NCBI RefSeq assembly: GCF_033958435.1
Contig: NC_134137.1
Location: 125,338,001 to 125,402,000, forward strand
DNA from: Carettochelys insculpta
Taxonomy: Eukaryota; Chordata; Testudines; Carettochelyidae
Direction: 5' to 3'
DNA: 64,000 nucleotides
Shown here: one piece after another, positions 11,399 to 23,742 of the stretch
How the letters are laid out: each line of letters starts with the position of its first letter
Numbering within the stretch: the first letter of the stretch is position 1
Program-made: the position numbers and the translations under genes
The notes under the pieces: model-generated
Told to the model about the DNA's origin: nothing
Databases searched by the model: none
Seen by the model: only the letters and a program-made list of their open reading frames with translations

Positions 11399-12755
11399 CG
11401 TGGTAATAGGGTTGGTACATATACAATATAAGCAGAAGTTTTCCCTTACATACCCAGCATTTCCCTACACTATTCATTTTTACTTTATGCTCTTTTCTAA
11501 GGTGGCCGTCACCATGGTAGCTTGACATCAGTTAACGTACGTTTCAATGTGACAATAATTTACACCAGAGGAACAAAACTCTGCAGAAACATGGCCAATT
11601 TAATCTTGTCATTCAAGATAATGTAATTCACAGCTGGGCCCAATTTATTGTTTTAGTGTGTACTCACTCCAAGAAATAGTCTTTCGTCTCATCATAAAGA
11701 AAGACTTTGACTGGATGGGTAGGTGCAAATTCCAGAGGTGAGGGCATTCAGCTGAGAATGCCCTGGCTCTAGCTTTAGAAAATTAAAACTGGTCCTATTG
11801 GCCTTAATGAGGGCTGTCCAGAAAACAAAAGTGCCATTTTATTGGGGGCGGGGGGGCGGGGAACAAAAAGAAAGAAAGAAAGAAAGAAAAAATCAGGTTT
11901 TGATATTTGGTTTATTCTGTCTTGGAGTGAAACTGAGACTTATTTATTTATTTATTTTTGAAGAAAATCCAGAAAGCAGAAGGCTAAACAGAACCCTGTA
12001 CCCCAGAATAGCAAATAACCCAAGGGTCAAGAGTATATGTTTTCTTAGTATGTGGGAGACAAAGATTCAAGCCCCTGATATGCCCAAGTTTGAGGAGAAA
12101 CTTGAACCAAGGTCTTCTGCTTTTATCCAGGTTATGACAAATCTTCCCAGTGAAATTTGCACTAAATCTGATTCATTACTGTGAAAAATTTGGGTTTTAA
12201 TGAATCAGCATTTTCTGATGAAAAAACATTTGTCCAAAAAATTGTGACCAGCTCTAGTGTTAACATCCCTGATGAACACAGTTGGCAAAGAAGGAGATGC
12301 TTGCATAACGAGAGGAACAATCCTGCAGGTAGTGATGCTTAAATCCATGTTCATTTCACAATAAAAACAAGGCCTTGAAGTTTAACCAGAACTGGTTGTG
12401 CTGCTAATGCAGAGCCTGTAGTTTTTGTGTGACAACAATCTGGCATGCTGCTCTACTTAGTATGCAAGCGGCTGTTTATTGAAGCTCTCACTGTTTCTGG
12501 ACAGCTTTCAGGGTCAGCAGTGTAAAGAGGGAATTGCAATAATCTAGCCTTAAGCTGATCAAAGAATGCATCACTGTGGCTGGGCCCATATCCAAGAAGT
12601 TGGGTATGGTGCCTCTATCTGTGTGCCCAGCAACAATGGTGAACCTGGAAGCATCGTGAAATTACACTCCACCTTGATAACTGGTAAGATTCTGGCTTCT
12701 GCTGGTTCCACCAACACCTTCTACCTACTTATTATCAAATTTCTTGAAACTCTAT
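11399..12755. other. No gene seen; two short tandem repeats
   Basis: Contains (AAAG)n at about 11863-11892 and (TTTA)n at about 11938-11957. The stretch 12080-12260, ending ATTGTGACCAGCTCTAGTG, looks like an old dispersed repeat that I cannot name. The open frame 11798-12184 runs through the microsatellites and has no recognisable domain. Confidence 0.5.
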
Positions 12756-13177
12756 GGCTACCATTATACTACAGTGCTCTGTCAACAGAAGTTACTGTCG
12801 TAAGAGATTTCCTGACAAAAAATCTGTTGACAGAGTGAAGCCACACATAAAAGCCAATCGGGAGAGTGCTCCACTCTGTCGACACAGCAGCTGGACTTCC
12901 TGGCTGCTCTCCTGACAAAATAGGTAACCAGAAGCACAGCAGACAGGGCTGCCCACTGTTGTGGATATCCTGTCGGTTGAGATAACCCCCCTGGGGGCAT
13001 TTACACAGCTGTTTTGTTGACAGAAATCCATTGACAAAGGTATTATGACTCATAGTGGAGAGGCAAAATTCTGTTCAGAGAAGTGCTGGGTTTCGTCCAT
13101 ATGCTGTCGACAAAAGGCATTTCGTGTGTAAACACATGGTGTGTTCTGTCGACAAACTCTCTAGTGTAACCATAGCC
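12756..13177. mobile_element. Harbinger-type MITE
   Basis: Starts GGCTACCATTATACTACAG and ends CTAGTGTAACCATAGCC. The interior repeats GTTGACAGA and TGTCGACA motifs and shares the bottom of its layout with the split element at 4875-8437. Overlapping minus-strand frames at 12769-13053 are not genes. Confidence 0.7.
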
Positions 13178-13523
13178 TTTAACGTTTCCAAAGTTGAAGA
13201 AGTTTTGAAAAGTGGCAGAATGGAAAAAAGGAACAGGAATAAGTCTATATCGATGCCGAAGGACTTTTTAGCACTAATTCATTTCAATGTTCTAATGTTG
13301 AAATAAGTTATTTCTGAAAAGAACTTTCACACTGCAAGAGCATTTCAAAATTGAGCATTCACACGCTAAAGCCAAATTTTGAAATAAGAGCAATGACGGG
13401 ATGTTTCTCTGGAGGCCAATTTAGTCATAATTACCTCTGCTTAGTACATAGTTAATTTTCAAATTGAAGGGGAGGAGGTTGGTGAAAGTCGCTTGTTTTG
13501 GTGATGTTACTATTTCACATTAA
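13178..13523. other. No gene; possible old MITE sequence
   Basis: Contains AAATAAGTTATTTC-like palindromes similar to decayed Harbinger interiors, but no end could be placed. Confidence 0.35.
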
Positions 13524-13956
13524 GGCTATGTCTACATTAGTCCCTTCCTTTTGGAAAGGGCATGGTAATGAGCAAGTTGGGAAGATGCTGATGAGGCATT
13601 GCCATGAATTTTCAGCACCTCATTAGAATAATGGCGTCCATGTGCAATTCGAAAGCAATCACACACTGCCTGTGTAGATGGGGGCCTTTTGAAAAGCCCC
13701 CCCGCCGGGACTTCAAAATCCCCTTCTTCCTATTTCGTTTTAGGAAGAAGGGGCTTTCAAATCTGGGGGGGGTCCTTTCAAAAGGCCCCCATCTCCATGG
13801 GCAGCACACAATTTGAAAGTGGTGCTTTTGAATTGTGTTTGGCCACAATTATGCTAATGAGGCACTGCATATCCATGCCAGTGCCTCATTAGCATCTTCC
13901 CAACTCACTCATTACCACGCCTCTTCCAAAAGGTAGGGGCTAGTGTAGATGTGGCC
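13524..13956. mobile_element. Harbinger-type MITE with TAA duplication
   Basis: TAA flanks both sides (13521-13523 and 13957-13959). The termini are GGCTATGTCTACATTAG and CTAGTGTAGATGTGGCC. The whole element is a long imperfect palindrome: GATGAGGCATTGCCATGAAT near the left and GCACTGCATATCCATGCCAG near the right fold together, as do the GGCCTTTTGAAAAG and CTTTCAAAAGGCC blocks in the middle. No coding region. Confidence 0.85.
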
Positions 13957-13959
13957 TAA

Positions 13960-14083
13960 ATGACCTGTTATTCCAGAATAACAAGCACTGCAATGTGTAC
14001 ACAAGGGTTTTTTTCCTGGAAAAAAGGGGGTTTTCTGACACCTACCAAAAAAGAAAAAAAAAATGATGTGTAGACAAGCCCTA
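13960..14083. mobile_element. End of a second Harbinger-type element
   Basis: Ends GTGTAGACAAGCCC followed by TAA, the inverted form of the GGGCTTGTCTACAC terminus seen also at 47142. Its other end was not found; the 13524-13956 element may have inserted into it. Confidence 0.5.
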
Positions 14084-14084
14084 A

Positions 14085-15743
14085 GTGAAAACATCTATTC
14101 AACATTTATCCTCTGAGATGAAAGGATTCAAAAGGAAAAATAGGGAAGAAAAAGAAAAAAGTTGCAAATTTCAAACATTTTTGTTTTTAGAAAAAAATAA
14201 CAAAATTTATTTGGAGAACTAATATAAAATTTTCACTTGTTCTGAAATTGCCCATGAGAGATTTTTGAAACTTCCCACATGAGATTTTATTTTTTACAAA
14301 AACTCCATTTTCAACAGGAACACTTTTTCAATTGGGAAATCTTCCATCAGCCTTAATGTGGTACCTGGCTCATATCCCTCTGATGCAATGAACAAGAAAT
14401 CAACAAACATGCCTGAACCATGTAGAACTTTGGACCTAAATTTGAACTTTTTAGCTCAAGATAAATTCATCGATGAGATACAGAATATAAGAGAAACAGA
14501 AGAAGCAACAGAAATGTCCCAAGGACGGACAGTGAGAAGTAGCATGTTAAGCGAGTTTTGTAAACTTGGGAAATTAAAGATGTAGTTGGCGAGGGTATAA
14601 ACGTATATTCTGTATTGTCCAGTGAATTTTTCCAAATGAACAAAGCTTTGTTTCCTTACAGGGGCACTTCTTAAAACAGTGTTTGTACCAAAAAAGAGCA
14701 AAAACCTTATTGAACTATCTATATTTAAAAAAACATAATTTTTGGCAAAGGATTTAATTTAAAGTCATACAACGATAAATCTGGCCCATATACTTTTTGA
14801 TTAGTAAACATCCTTCAGAGAGTTATGCAGTCCTTGCCTGGTTTTGCAGTCTGGTCTACAGTTCTTTACTTCCATTGTACCTAAGAAGACTGAGCTAGGA
14901 CTGCCGGATTTGACACTGAGGACCAATATGCACTAGGACATAGAATTGCTTATCTAAAATTGATTTTTGCTGCTATCCCACAGCAGGAAGTTGACAGGAG
15001 AAACTCTTCCTTCGACACCCCTTACTTCTTGTGAACGCAAGGAATATCAGGGTTGATGGCGGCTCCCTGATAGTTTGATTTAGTGTGGCCTCACTAGATA
15101 TGCTAAATCCAATTCTGGAAGATTAACTGCCAACACCTCAATCTTCTGGGAAATACGGACGTCCCCTAAGTGTTTCCCTGCATGAGAGATAGGATTAACC
15201 TGGCACAACTATGTTCTGAACAGAAGTTTTTAATTGCTGCCTTTTGTAATAGTCATATGTGCATAATCCCACTGGGCCTCTGAATAACGTCTAGGGAAAA
15301 CCACAGAGACAACAGTTCTGCTGGTGCAGGATGCGGAATCAAACCATGCCTCGGAACTTTTGGCTGTTCTTTCCCGTCACTAGTTTCTTCCTGTGCAGTT
15401 TTCTGTGGTCTTCCTGTTTACCAGTGCTGAATAGTTTTCTGTGATGTTATTTTAACACATTTTTCTGCATCCACAAAATAGATAAAAATCTACTTCTGAC
15501 CTCAAACTGCCTATTTAATATACAGAAAACAGGTTTTAAATCACTGCTCACTGAAAAGTCAAAACAATCCAGTACACATAACAGGCTTCACACACGGTTA
15601 TTCAACATTTTGGATATACCTGTAACTTGTTACAGAGGATAGTAGGAATTGATTTATGGGTCCATTTATTCTAGGATCCTGTCTCAGACAGTGACCAGAA
15701 TGAGATGCTCCAGAAGGCAGCACAATATATTCTGTATTGGGCA
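14085..15743. other. No gene; source of the inverted spacer at 15837
   Basis: Mostly AT-rich unclassified sequence. The part 15570-15618 reappears in reverse complement inside the neighbouring PLE insertion. The open frames at 14358-14585 and 14456-14701 overlap on opposite strands and have no recognisable domain. Confidence 0.5.
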
Positions 15744-16022
15744 GAACAAAAAAGCAGTCCTGTAGCACTTTAAAGACTAACAAAATAATTTATTAGGTGA
15801 CGAGCTTTCGTGGGAGAGACCCACTTCTTCAGATAGATCCAAAATGTTGAACAACTGTGTGTGAAGCCTGTTACGTGTGCTGGATGGTGTACAGATCTGA
15901 GGAAGTGGGTCTGTCCCACAAAAGCTCATCACTTAATAAATTATTTTATTCGTCTTTAAAGTGCTACTGGACTGCTTTTTTGTTTTGGTAGTATATAGAC
16001 TAGCACGGCTATCTCCCTGTTA
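15744..16022. mobile_element. Fold-back PLE fragment with templated spacer
   Basis: An exact 12-bp duplication, CTGTATTGGGCA, flanks it (15732-15743 and 16023-16034). The left arm (15744-15836) is minus oriented and starts at AAAAAAGCAGTCCTGTAGCA (15748-15767). The right arm (about 15891-16022) is plus oriented and carries the terminal box GACTAGCACGGCTATCTCCC. Between the arms, 15837-15886 is the reverse complement of the upstream flank 15570-15618. Confidence 0.85.
15837..15886 (-). repeat. Inverted copy of upstream flanking DNA
   Basis: ATCCAAAATGTTGAACAACT and GTGTGTGAAGCCTGTTACGT are the reverse complement of 15570-15618 with only a few differences, nearly all transitions. The source lies about 130-175 bp upstream of the insertion point. 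Confidence 0.85.
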
Positions 16023-16417
16023 CTGTATTGGGCAAGTATGGAATCACTTGACCCTGTGTTCTTCATCATTACAGCCAGCCAGTGAGTGGCTTACACTCTG
16101 AAACATGGGGCTTTGTTATCCTCTGTTACTCTCTTTTAGTCCCAGTTAACCGAAGTGGGGATCTTATCATCATACACGTATATTTCTAAACTGTTATTTG
16201 AATTCCACTATGATTTGGGACTCCATGATCTCTTTTAGCAATGAGTTCCTCAGTCTAATTATGTTTTGTGGAAGTTTTCCCCCTTTTATCTTTTTTAAAT
16301 GATTCATTCTGAAGTTATTCACATATCCTAGAGTAAAAGAAAATGCAAATTTTGGAACTTTTATGTTTCTTGAAATAATGGAGTAAATTAGTCATAGCTA
16401 ATAACTGCATCATAAAA

Positions 16418-16915
16418 ATATAAGAACGTGATAGTGGCCATACTGGTCAGACCAATGATCCATCTGGCCCACAATCATGTCTTTCAACAGTGGCCAGTGT
16501 CAGTTGTTTCAAAGGGAATGAACAGAACAGGACTATTATTGAATGATTCATCCTGTCTTCCAGTCCCAGCCTCTAGTGGAGGGTTAGGGACACACAGAGC
16601 ATGGGTTTGCATCCCTGGTCATCTTGATTAATTGCCATTGATAGAACTATTGTTCAGGACCTTATCTAATTATTTTTAAACCCAGTTCTACTTTTGCCCT
16701 TCACAACATCCATTGGCAACAAGTTCCACAGGTTGACAGGGCCATCATGTGAAATATTTTCTTCTATTTATTTTAAACCTGTTGCGTATTAATTTAATTG
16801 GGTGATACTTGGTTGTTAGGTAATATGAAGGGGTAAATAAATCTTCCTTATTCATTGTTTCCACACCATGATTTTATGGACCTCTAGCGTATCCCTTCTT
16901 AGCTGTTTCTTCTTC
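16418..16915 (-). mobile_element. CR1 LINE, minus strand
   Basis: Begins with the complement of the CR1 3' end (TATAAGAACGTGATAGTGGC, TACTGGTCAGACCAATGATC). It continues through the 3' UTR and the last ORF2 codons, including CACAACATCCATTGGCAACA and AGTTCCACAGGTTGACAGGG. It belongs to the same CR1 type as the plus-strand copy at 47315-47928. Confidence 0.85.
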
Positions 16916-17539
16916 TGTATTGCAAGCGAGGGAAAATAATTCATGGGGGTAGACCAAACTGGATGAGCAAGTATCTCAGAAAGTTTATTAAGACAAAGCT
17001 GAAAGCCTATAAGAAATAGAGTATGAGAAAGTTCAGCAAAGAAAACCACTTCTTGGAGGTGAGAAAGTATTGGGAAAAAGTGAGAACTACCAAAAGCCAA
17101 GCTGAGATGAACACTGCAAAGGAAATTAAAAACAAAAGTAAAGTTCTATAACTATGATAATAAAAGAAAACACAGAAAAAAGAAATAAGATCATTATTTA
17201 TTGAGGATATGCTGGAAATTAAAGATAGTCTAGACATGGCCCAACAATTAAAAGAATACTTCCCTGCAGTTTTTAATAAAGGAGGTGTAGTTGCAGGGTG
17301 GTTAATGGAAAAGAGGCTAATGGAAATAAAAAGTACCTTACCTGAGATGGAAGTCAAATGCAGACAGCGTAATGAAACCAAACTGAGAGGCCCAGATAAT
17401 CTCCATCCAAGAACACTAAAGGACCTGGCACATGCAATTGTAAGCACCACAGCAAAGATATTTTAATGAACAAGTAAACTTGGGAGTCATATCCTATGAC
17501 TGAAGAACTTTGAATATAATACCTATTTTTAAAAAGGGG

Positions 17540-18290
17540 GAAAAATGCAAGAAACTCTAGACCTGTTAGTTTGGTATTAATTGTAGGCAAGGTCTTGGCA
17601 TAAATTCTGAAACAGAAAGTAGTTAAGGACACATAGAGGTAAGTGGTGACTGGGATAAAATGCACCATGGTTTACAAAAGATCAATTGTGCTAAGCCTGC
17701 CTGAGCTCTTTCCTTGAGAAGCTAACTGATATTTTTAGACAAGGACATGTTGTAGAGCTAATCTACCTGGATCTCAGCAAGGCATTTGATACAGTTCCAC
17801 ATGAGAAATTATTAGCTACGTTGGAGAAAATGGGGATTACTTTGAGAATTAAAAGATGGATAAGGAACTGATTAAAGAGGAGCATACAACATATACTGAA
17901 ATGCTAATAAAATCTGTGACTGATACAAAATGGGGAGGTATTGACAATATGGAGGAGGATGATCTGGAAGACCTTAAAATGGCAGTAATAGAAATGGAAA
18001 GAAATTTAATACTGCAAAGTCATGCATTTAGGGACTAATAACAAGAAGTTTTGCTATAAACTGAGGAATGTATCAGTTGAAAGTGATAGACAAGGGGAAA
18101 ATGTGGTTGTATTAATTGACCACAGGATTACTATGAGCAGCCTGCATGATGTGACCATGAAAAAGGCTAATGCCATTCTAGGATGCATCAGGCTAAGTAT
18201 TTCAAGTAGAGACAGGGAAATGTCATTTCCATTATACAATGCCCTGGTGAAACCTCTTGTGGAATGCTCTGTAGCTGTATAGTCTTCCAT
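17540..18290 (+). pseudogene. CR1 ORF2 reverse transcriptase remnant
   Basis: Fragments of the CR1 polymerase appear in shifting frames. NSRPVSLVLIVGKVL lies near 17548-17595. The box LIYLDLSKAFDTVPHE at 17758-17805 carries the first catalytic aspartate (YLD) of the polymerase. A later block gives AILGCIRLSISSRDREMSFP and ends in YNALVKPLVEC near 18235-18272, matching the conserved CR1 motif before the C terminus. Multiple frameshifts and stops make it a pseudogene. In an intact CR1 this protein nicks and reverse-transcribes at the target site. Confidence 0.8.
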
Positions 18291-18735
18291 GATTAGGGGG
18301 TAAGAATTTAAACTGAACTGTATAGGTGTAGAAAAGTGCTATTAGGATGATCAGTGGAATGGAAAACCTGCTTTACGAGAGGATACTCAAGGAGCTTGTC
18401 TTATTTTGCCTAATCAAACATAGTGTTTTCTATAAATAGAGGGATAAGCTCCAGGGAGGGAAAGGAGTTATTTAATGTTAACAAAAGAGCAAATGGCTAT
18501 AAATTGGCCCTCAATAAGTTTAGGCTTGAAATTAGAAGAAGATTTCTAACCATGAGAGGGGTGAAGTTCTGGTAAAGTCTTCCAAAGGGAGCAAGCCATC
18601 AGGGGAAAAAAACCCCCAAAACAGCCCCTCCCCACCAAATGTAACTGGCTTCATGACTGTTCAAGAGTGAGCTTCAAAAGTTTTTGGAGGGGATGGTATG
18701 ATGAGAATTAAATAAATAAAGGGAAAAAGGATTCT

Positions 18736-18928
18736 TTTGAAGATGGGTTTACTTTTGAAAGAGCAGCGGCTACTCTGGCTTTCTTCTTTCGAAAAAAGCG
18801 CTTTCGAAATTAGAATATGCAAATGATGTAACAAATATGCAAATATATACCTCATTTGCATTTTAGGTTTGCCTCATTTGCATACCTCTTTCGAAAGAGG
18901 AATGCAAGTGTAGAAACATTCTTAGTCG
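18736..18928. mobile_element. Harbinger-type MITE fragment
   Basis: Contains repeated CTTTCGAAA blocks and ATTTGCAT boxes and ends AAGTGTAGAAACATTC, a decayed terminus. It interrupts the CR1. The left end is uncertain. Confidence 0.55.
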
Positions 18929-19429
18929 CAAAAAATCTCCACTGGCCGGTGATAGGTCTCTAGATTAAAGAGACCTCTAAGTCACTACAGAGAGTTCTTT
19001 CCCTACTGTCTGGCTGGTGGGTCTTGCTGACATGCTCAGGGTTCAGTTGATCTTAATATTTGTGGCTGGGAAGAAATTTTCACCCAGGTCAGACTGGCAG
19101 AGGCCTTTGGGATTGTTCACCTTTCAGTCCAGTATGGTTCATTGTGGATCACCTTCTAATTTAAATGAGAGTATACAGTGGATTCTCAGTCAAGGTTTTT
19201 CAAACCAAGATCTCAGGTCTTCACTAACTCAGAAAGAAGGTAGATGGCTATTACAGAAGTGGATGGCTGAGGTTTTGTAGCCTGCAATGTGCTGAAGGTG
19301 AGACTAGTTGGTCATAATGTTCCTTTATGGCTTTTGTGTTTGAGCTGAACAGTCATGCTCTTTTAAAAGTATCCTCATATGGAAATTATTCACTAATAAT
19401 TTTTGTTGTATTTTTTTCTGTACTTTCCC

Positions 19430-19960
19430 CATTTATATTATATCTTTTTTGAGATAGGGTGACCAGAAGGGCACTTAGTATACAAGGCTTGGGCATACCA
19501 GGGCTTTACAAAATGGCATTATGATATTTTCTGTCTTATTACCTATTCCTTTCCCTTTATTAACATTCTGTTAGCTTTTTTTGATTGTCGCATTTCATTG
19601 AGCAGATGTTTCCAAAGAACTATACAAGGTGATTCCAAAATCTTTTAGAGTGACAATAACTTATTGAGGCCCCATCATTTTGCATGTATATTGAGTTTGT
19701 GTTTTCCACTGTGCATTATTTTATATTTACCAACACTGAATTTCATTTGTAATTTTGTTGTCCAGTCATTCATTTTTGTGAGATTATTTTGTAATATTTT
19801 GCCATCATCTTTAGACTTAATTATCTTGAGTAATTTTGTATAGTCTGCAAGTTTTCCTATCTGACTTTCCATCCCTTCTACACATCATATATGGATATGT
19901 TGAATAGGACTAGTCTGACTACAAATCTTTGATGGGGCCTCAGTATTTGTACTCTTGCTA
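19430..19960 (-). mobile_element. CR1 LINE ORF2 fragment, minus strand
   Basis: The minus strand at 19675-19872 encodes residues such as TKLLKIIKSKDDGKILQNNL and WTTKLQMKFSVGKYKIMH, the segment after the DD motif of the CR1 polymerase. It is 5' and 3' truncated. Confidence 0.8.
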
Positions 19961-20143
19961 CTGTAAAACTGACCCTTTTCCCTACCCTTTGTTCCCTGTC
20001 TTTTAACATATGAATTTCATTCCCTTGGCTGTTTACAAATGTTCAGACTGACATTGAGTTTCACACACACATTCATTATATAAAATTATTGGCAACTGTT
20101 TTCATGCAGTAGATAAATTTTAGCTTAAGGTTTCCTTTTAAGC

Positions 20144-20148
<5 letters not shown>

Positions 20149-20209
<61 letters not shown>
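20149..20209. repeat. (TA)n microsatellite
   Basis: About 60 bases of uninterrupted TA dinucleotides. Confidence 0.95.
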
Positions 20210-20212
<3 letters not shown>

Positions 20213-20984
20213 TAGCTGGTCAAGGGGCTGAAGGCTGTCTTTGTGAGAAGGTAGTTCTTAGGACTAGGGTGATTCCTTAAAGGGTTAGAGAGGGATACTG
20301 ACAGAAGAGAAGGATGGCATAGCCATGAACAGAATGGCTTTCACTTCTCTCATCCAAGAAAAAAAGGCAGTCAACCTCCTAATAAATTCCTTCTCATCCT
20401 TCAAGGGTCTCTCCTCTACAGCTAAGACAGGGACAAAGAAGAAACCCCTGAGATCTGCAAAGTAGAAGAGTGGTGTTTCATACTCAGCGCATACTAGATC
20501 CTTTGGTCTGATCCTTACTGGCCACTCCTTTTATGATGGATGCTGCACTTGATAAAAAAGAAGTGAACTTTTTCTCTGTCAGTTACTCCAGATCATCCTT
20601 GTGTTGACCCCAGTTGATCTCCAAGTGCATCAGTGCCCCTGTTAATTGCATATGGGTCTGCAGCTCAGCTGCCTTCTGAAGGCTCCAGAGACCTTGCTCC
20701 CCTACTACCTCCGCAAAATGGGCACAAATAGATGGTAAGTAGGCCCACTTCTTTCTTTCTTTTTTCTGTTTCCTCTTCCTCCCTTTTACTTTTTTTTGCC
20801 TCCATTACTTTTCTTCACCTTTCTCTGTATTGCCACTCATCATGTTTCACTAATTCCACAAATGAAGCTCTAAAATGGCTGTTATAGTACCACTTCTATC
20901 CAAAAAGTGTTTTCATTAACTGAATTTCTGCCACCAGGTGAAAATGTATTTTAGGTACTATTCATACAAATAAATGTATCAGCA
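20210..20984. other. No gene or classifiable repeat seen
   Basis: Unclassified sequence with a pyrimidine-rich stretch around 20745-20820. Confidence 0.5.
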
Positions 20985-20989
20985 GTGCA

Positions 20990-21132
20990 GGTTTTCCTGA
21001 CATTTGGCCCTGTGTGGACATGCAAAATGTCAGGAAAGCCTCTCCCAACAGAACTGTCAGCAAGAGATATGCAAATACATTGCACAATTTGCATATCTTT
21101 TGCCGACAATTCTTAGCAATCTAGACATAGCC
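20990..21132. mobile_element. Short Harbinger-type MITE
   Basis: The right end TCTAGACATAGCC is followed by TTA. The inner sequence folds on itself: TTTTCCTGACATTT against AAAATGTCAGGAAA, and GAGATATGCAAATA against TTTGCATATCTTTT. The left end is decayed. Confidence 0.5.
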
Positions 21133-23274
21133 TTACACTGCTTTCACAGTGCTCTGGCAGGTAAATATAAATTTATTTATGCCACTGTATGGTCCCTTTC
21201 CACTTCTGGAGTGGTGTAAAGAAGCCTATGTGCAAAAAAGAATTCTGTCTTATTATATTCACTTAAATATTGAGGATCATTCTGAACACTGGAGAAAATA
21301 CTTATTTAGCAGCAAAAGCATTTGTCCACAGAATTTAAGTTCTACAGCATAATTCAAATTGACAATAACTACTCCAAACTGTACAGTTTTGATTCATTTC
21401 GTATAGCCCTCCAAATGCTTAAAAGAAACCAGGAATTTGAGAGCTAACCCACATGCTAAAATTGCAGAAAGGTGAAAGACTTGGTCTTTTCACTCCTAAA
21501 AGCCCTACCAATAAAGAAATGGCATGTGCAGAAACTAGGGGGAAAATGCAGAACAAAGTCAATGTACTTAAAAGTGAAGAGATGAAGGAGAGATTAATGG
21601 AATTCTACAAACAGTGCTCCACTCCACAGCAGGAGTCATATGTGCACCTGCATTTCAATTTTTGTTTTCATTTTTAAATTTGCAAATGCCACTCAAGCAC
21701 TGGCAAAAGTTGAGATTTTTTTTTTCAGTGGGTGAGAGTCTGAATATTGTTCTGGCCTAGGTGCAGCTGAAAGGGTGACTTAACTTGGACACACTTTGGA
21801 ATAAGGTTTGTTAAGCATTTGCAAATAGAGAAAAAGAAAGAATCTGTAATCTGACAGTGATTAACAAATGTCTGCAACCTATGAGTAAGACTTGAAAAGA
21901 AATTAAATTCATTCTTTTGAATCTAACAGATGCATCAAAAATGAACAACGAAACAAGGAAGAAATCACATTTCTGGTTGTGAAGAATTCCATAAAAATCA
22001 GAGGAAAAAGAATTGAAAAAAAAAAAGCAGAAATGAAGATCTTGATCCTGTTTAGGTCCACACATGGTAACGTATTATTGAACAGTTATTTCTTCCAGTT
22101 AATCATTACGTGCACTCTTACACTCTTAAAAACAACATGGGGAATACTTCTTGGATGGAGGAGAAAACTGCACACAATGGATATTTGAGTGAGAACTACA
22201 AGAACAAACAAAATAATAGTTCTCTATTCTGTACAGAAACTATATATTGTCACAAGTAGGTAATTTCATTAGTAATTTCAGAGCATTAGTGTATATTATG
22301 CTATTCTGTATAGCTTCTTGTACAGACAATTCAATAAATGAAAATTCTGAATTCTAAGTATTATTATTATTATTATTATTTTTGTTCAGATTTGCTTTGT
22401 GATGCAAGATGCTTTTGATTGCTTCAGTCCTACAAAAAATCACCCGTTGTTTATTGTAAATAACAAGTTGTTTTATTTCTTTTGGTTTGCAACTTTCATT
22501 TTCTTCTGTTGCTATAATTTTCATCATTGTTAACATGAACACATTTTAATACAAAAGAGGTCTTCTATTTAACTGTACCTTTCTTTCATTTGTTAGCTAT
22601 AGAAATAGGCCAGGTGACGTGAAACTGTTGGGAAGCAAGAGCACAATCTCACCAGAGGGAACAGAACTATCCAGGATGTATTTTAGATCCATTTGTGATG
22701 GGGTGGGAAATGCATGCTTGCAAACATTTCTGACTTCACCTTTGCGAGATGTACCTATGTATTAAATTAGAAAGAAAACTATTCTGCAGCACAAACTTTA
22801 TTGCCATTGAAAAATCAAATTGTTCTTATTGTATTATGATACTGCCACAAAGGAATCCTGTCATTATACTAAAAGTATCACAGGAAGTGGCAGACTTTGT
22901 GTTGAGTAGCTTAGACCTATCAGTTTCACATGCTGAACTAAAGCATGAGCATTCTTTAGTTTTACCTCTGAACTGAGATTTCCTATTTGGGTTGAAACTT
23001 GAGGCAGGGAGAGGAGAATGGAGTTATGGCTTCTCACAATAATAAATTTCACACTCGTACAATGGAAGAACACTGTATAGTATACGTGCCAAACTGATTT
23101 TGTGGAGATTTCATTTTTAATTGTCTATTAGCCAACTCGTCAAAGCTACAGCATTTCATACATTCAGTTCATATTCATAGATTTTAAAGCCATTGTGATA
23201 CTCTCATGGGATCTCTTGCATAACACTGTCCATTGGACTTTCCTGAATTAATTCTTGCTGGTTTCTGGGCTTAT
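21133..23274. other. No gene; (ATT)n at 22361-22382
   Basis: AT-rich sequence. Apart from the trinucleotide repeat I see no exon or known repeat. Confidence 0.5.
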
Positions 23275-23742
23275 TTAGATTTCAGAAGAGAAGAGTGAGG
23301 GGTGAGTTGATAGCAGCCTTCAGCTTCCTGAAGGGAGGCTGTAAAGAGGATGGAGAAAAGCTTCTTTTCTGTAGTGATGGATGGCAGAACAAGGACCAAT
23401 GGTCTAAAGTTACAGATGGGGAAGTGTAAGTTGGATATTAGGAAAAACTACTTCACCAGGAGCGTGGTGACGCACTAGAATGTCTTAGCTAGAGAGTATC
23501 AGAGCGGTAGCCGTGTTAGTCTGGATCTGTAGCAGCAACGTAAGGTGCCACAGGACCCTTCGTTAGCTAGAGAGGTGATGGAGTCTCCATCCCTAGAAGT
23601 TTTTAAGTCCCAGCTTGACAAATTCTTGACTGGAATGATTTATGTAGGGTTGATCTTCTTTAGGCAGGGGTCTGAACTAGATGACCTCTTGAGGTCCCTT
23701 CCAGCCCTAGGATTCTATGATTGTATGATTCTATGATAAATC
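23275..23742 (+). mobile_element. CR1 LINE 3' end
   Basis: Plus-strand CR1 with AGTTGATAGCAGCCTTCAGC, GGTGATGGAGTCTCCATCCC and the 3' end GAGGTCCCTTCCAGCCCTAG followed by an ATTCTATGA-type terminal repeat. A small fold-back PLE splits it at 23497-23562. Confidence 0.9.
23497..23562. mobile_element. Fold-back PLE fragment, 66 bp
   Basis: An exact 12-bp duplication, TTAGCTAGAGAG, flanks it (23485-23496 and 23563-23574). The left arm TATCAGAGCGGTAGCCGTGT is the complement of the PLE terminal box. The right arm AAGGTGCCACAGGACCCTTC is the complement of the next PLE block, so the two arms are in opposite orientation. It is inserted in a CR1. Confidence 0.8.

Larger units (their letters stand above)
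16930..19350 (+). mobile_element. Degenerate CR1 LINE with ORF2 and 3' end
   Basis: A long, decayed CR1 on the plus strand. ORF2 remnants occupy about 17200-18300, and the 3' end with GGTGGGTCTTGCTGACATGC and GTCAGACTGGCAGAGGCC lies at 18930-19330. A Harbinger-type fragment interrupts it at 18736-18928. Confidence 0.8.

Noticed and set aside
20149..20209. Regular repeat spacing that might suggest a CRISPR-like or satellite array
   Set aside because: It is a plain TA dinucleotide microsatellite.
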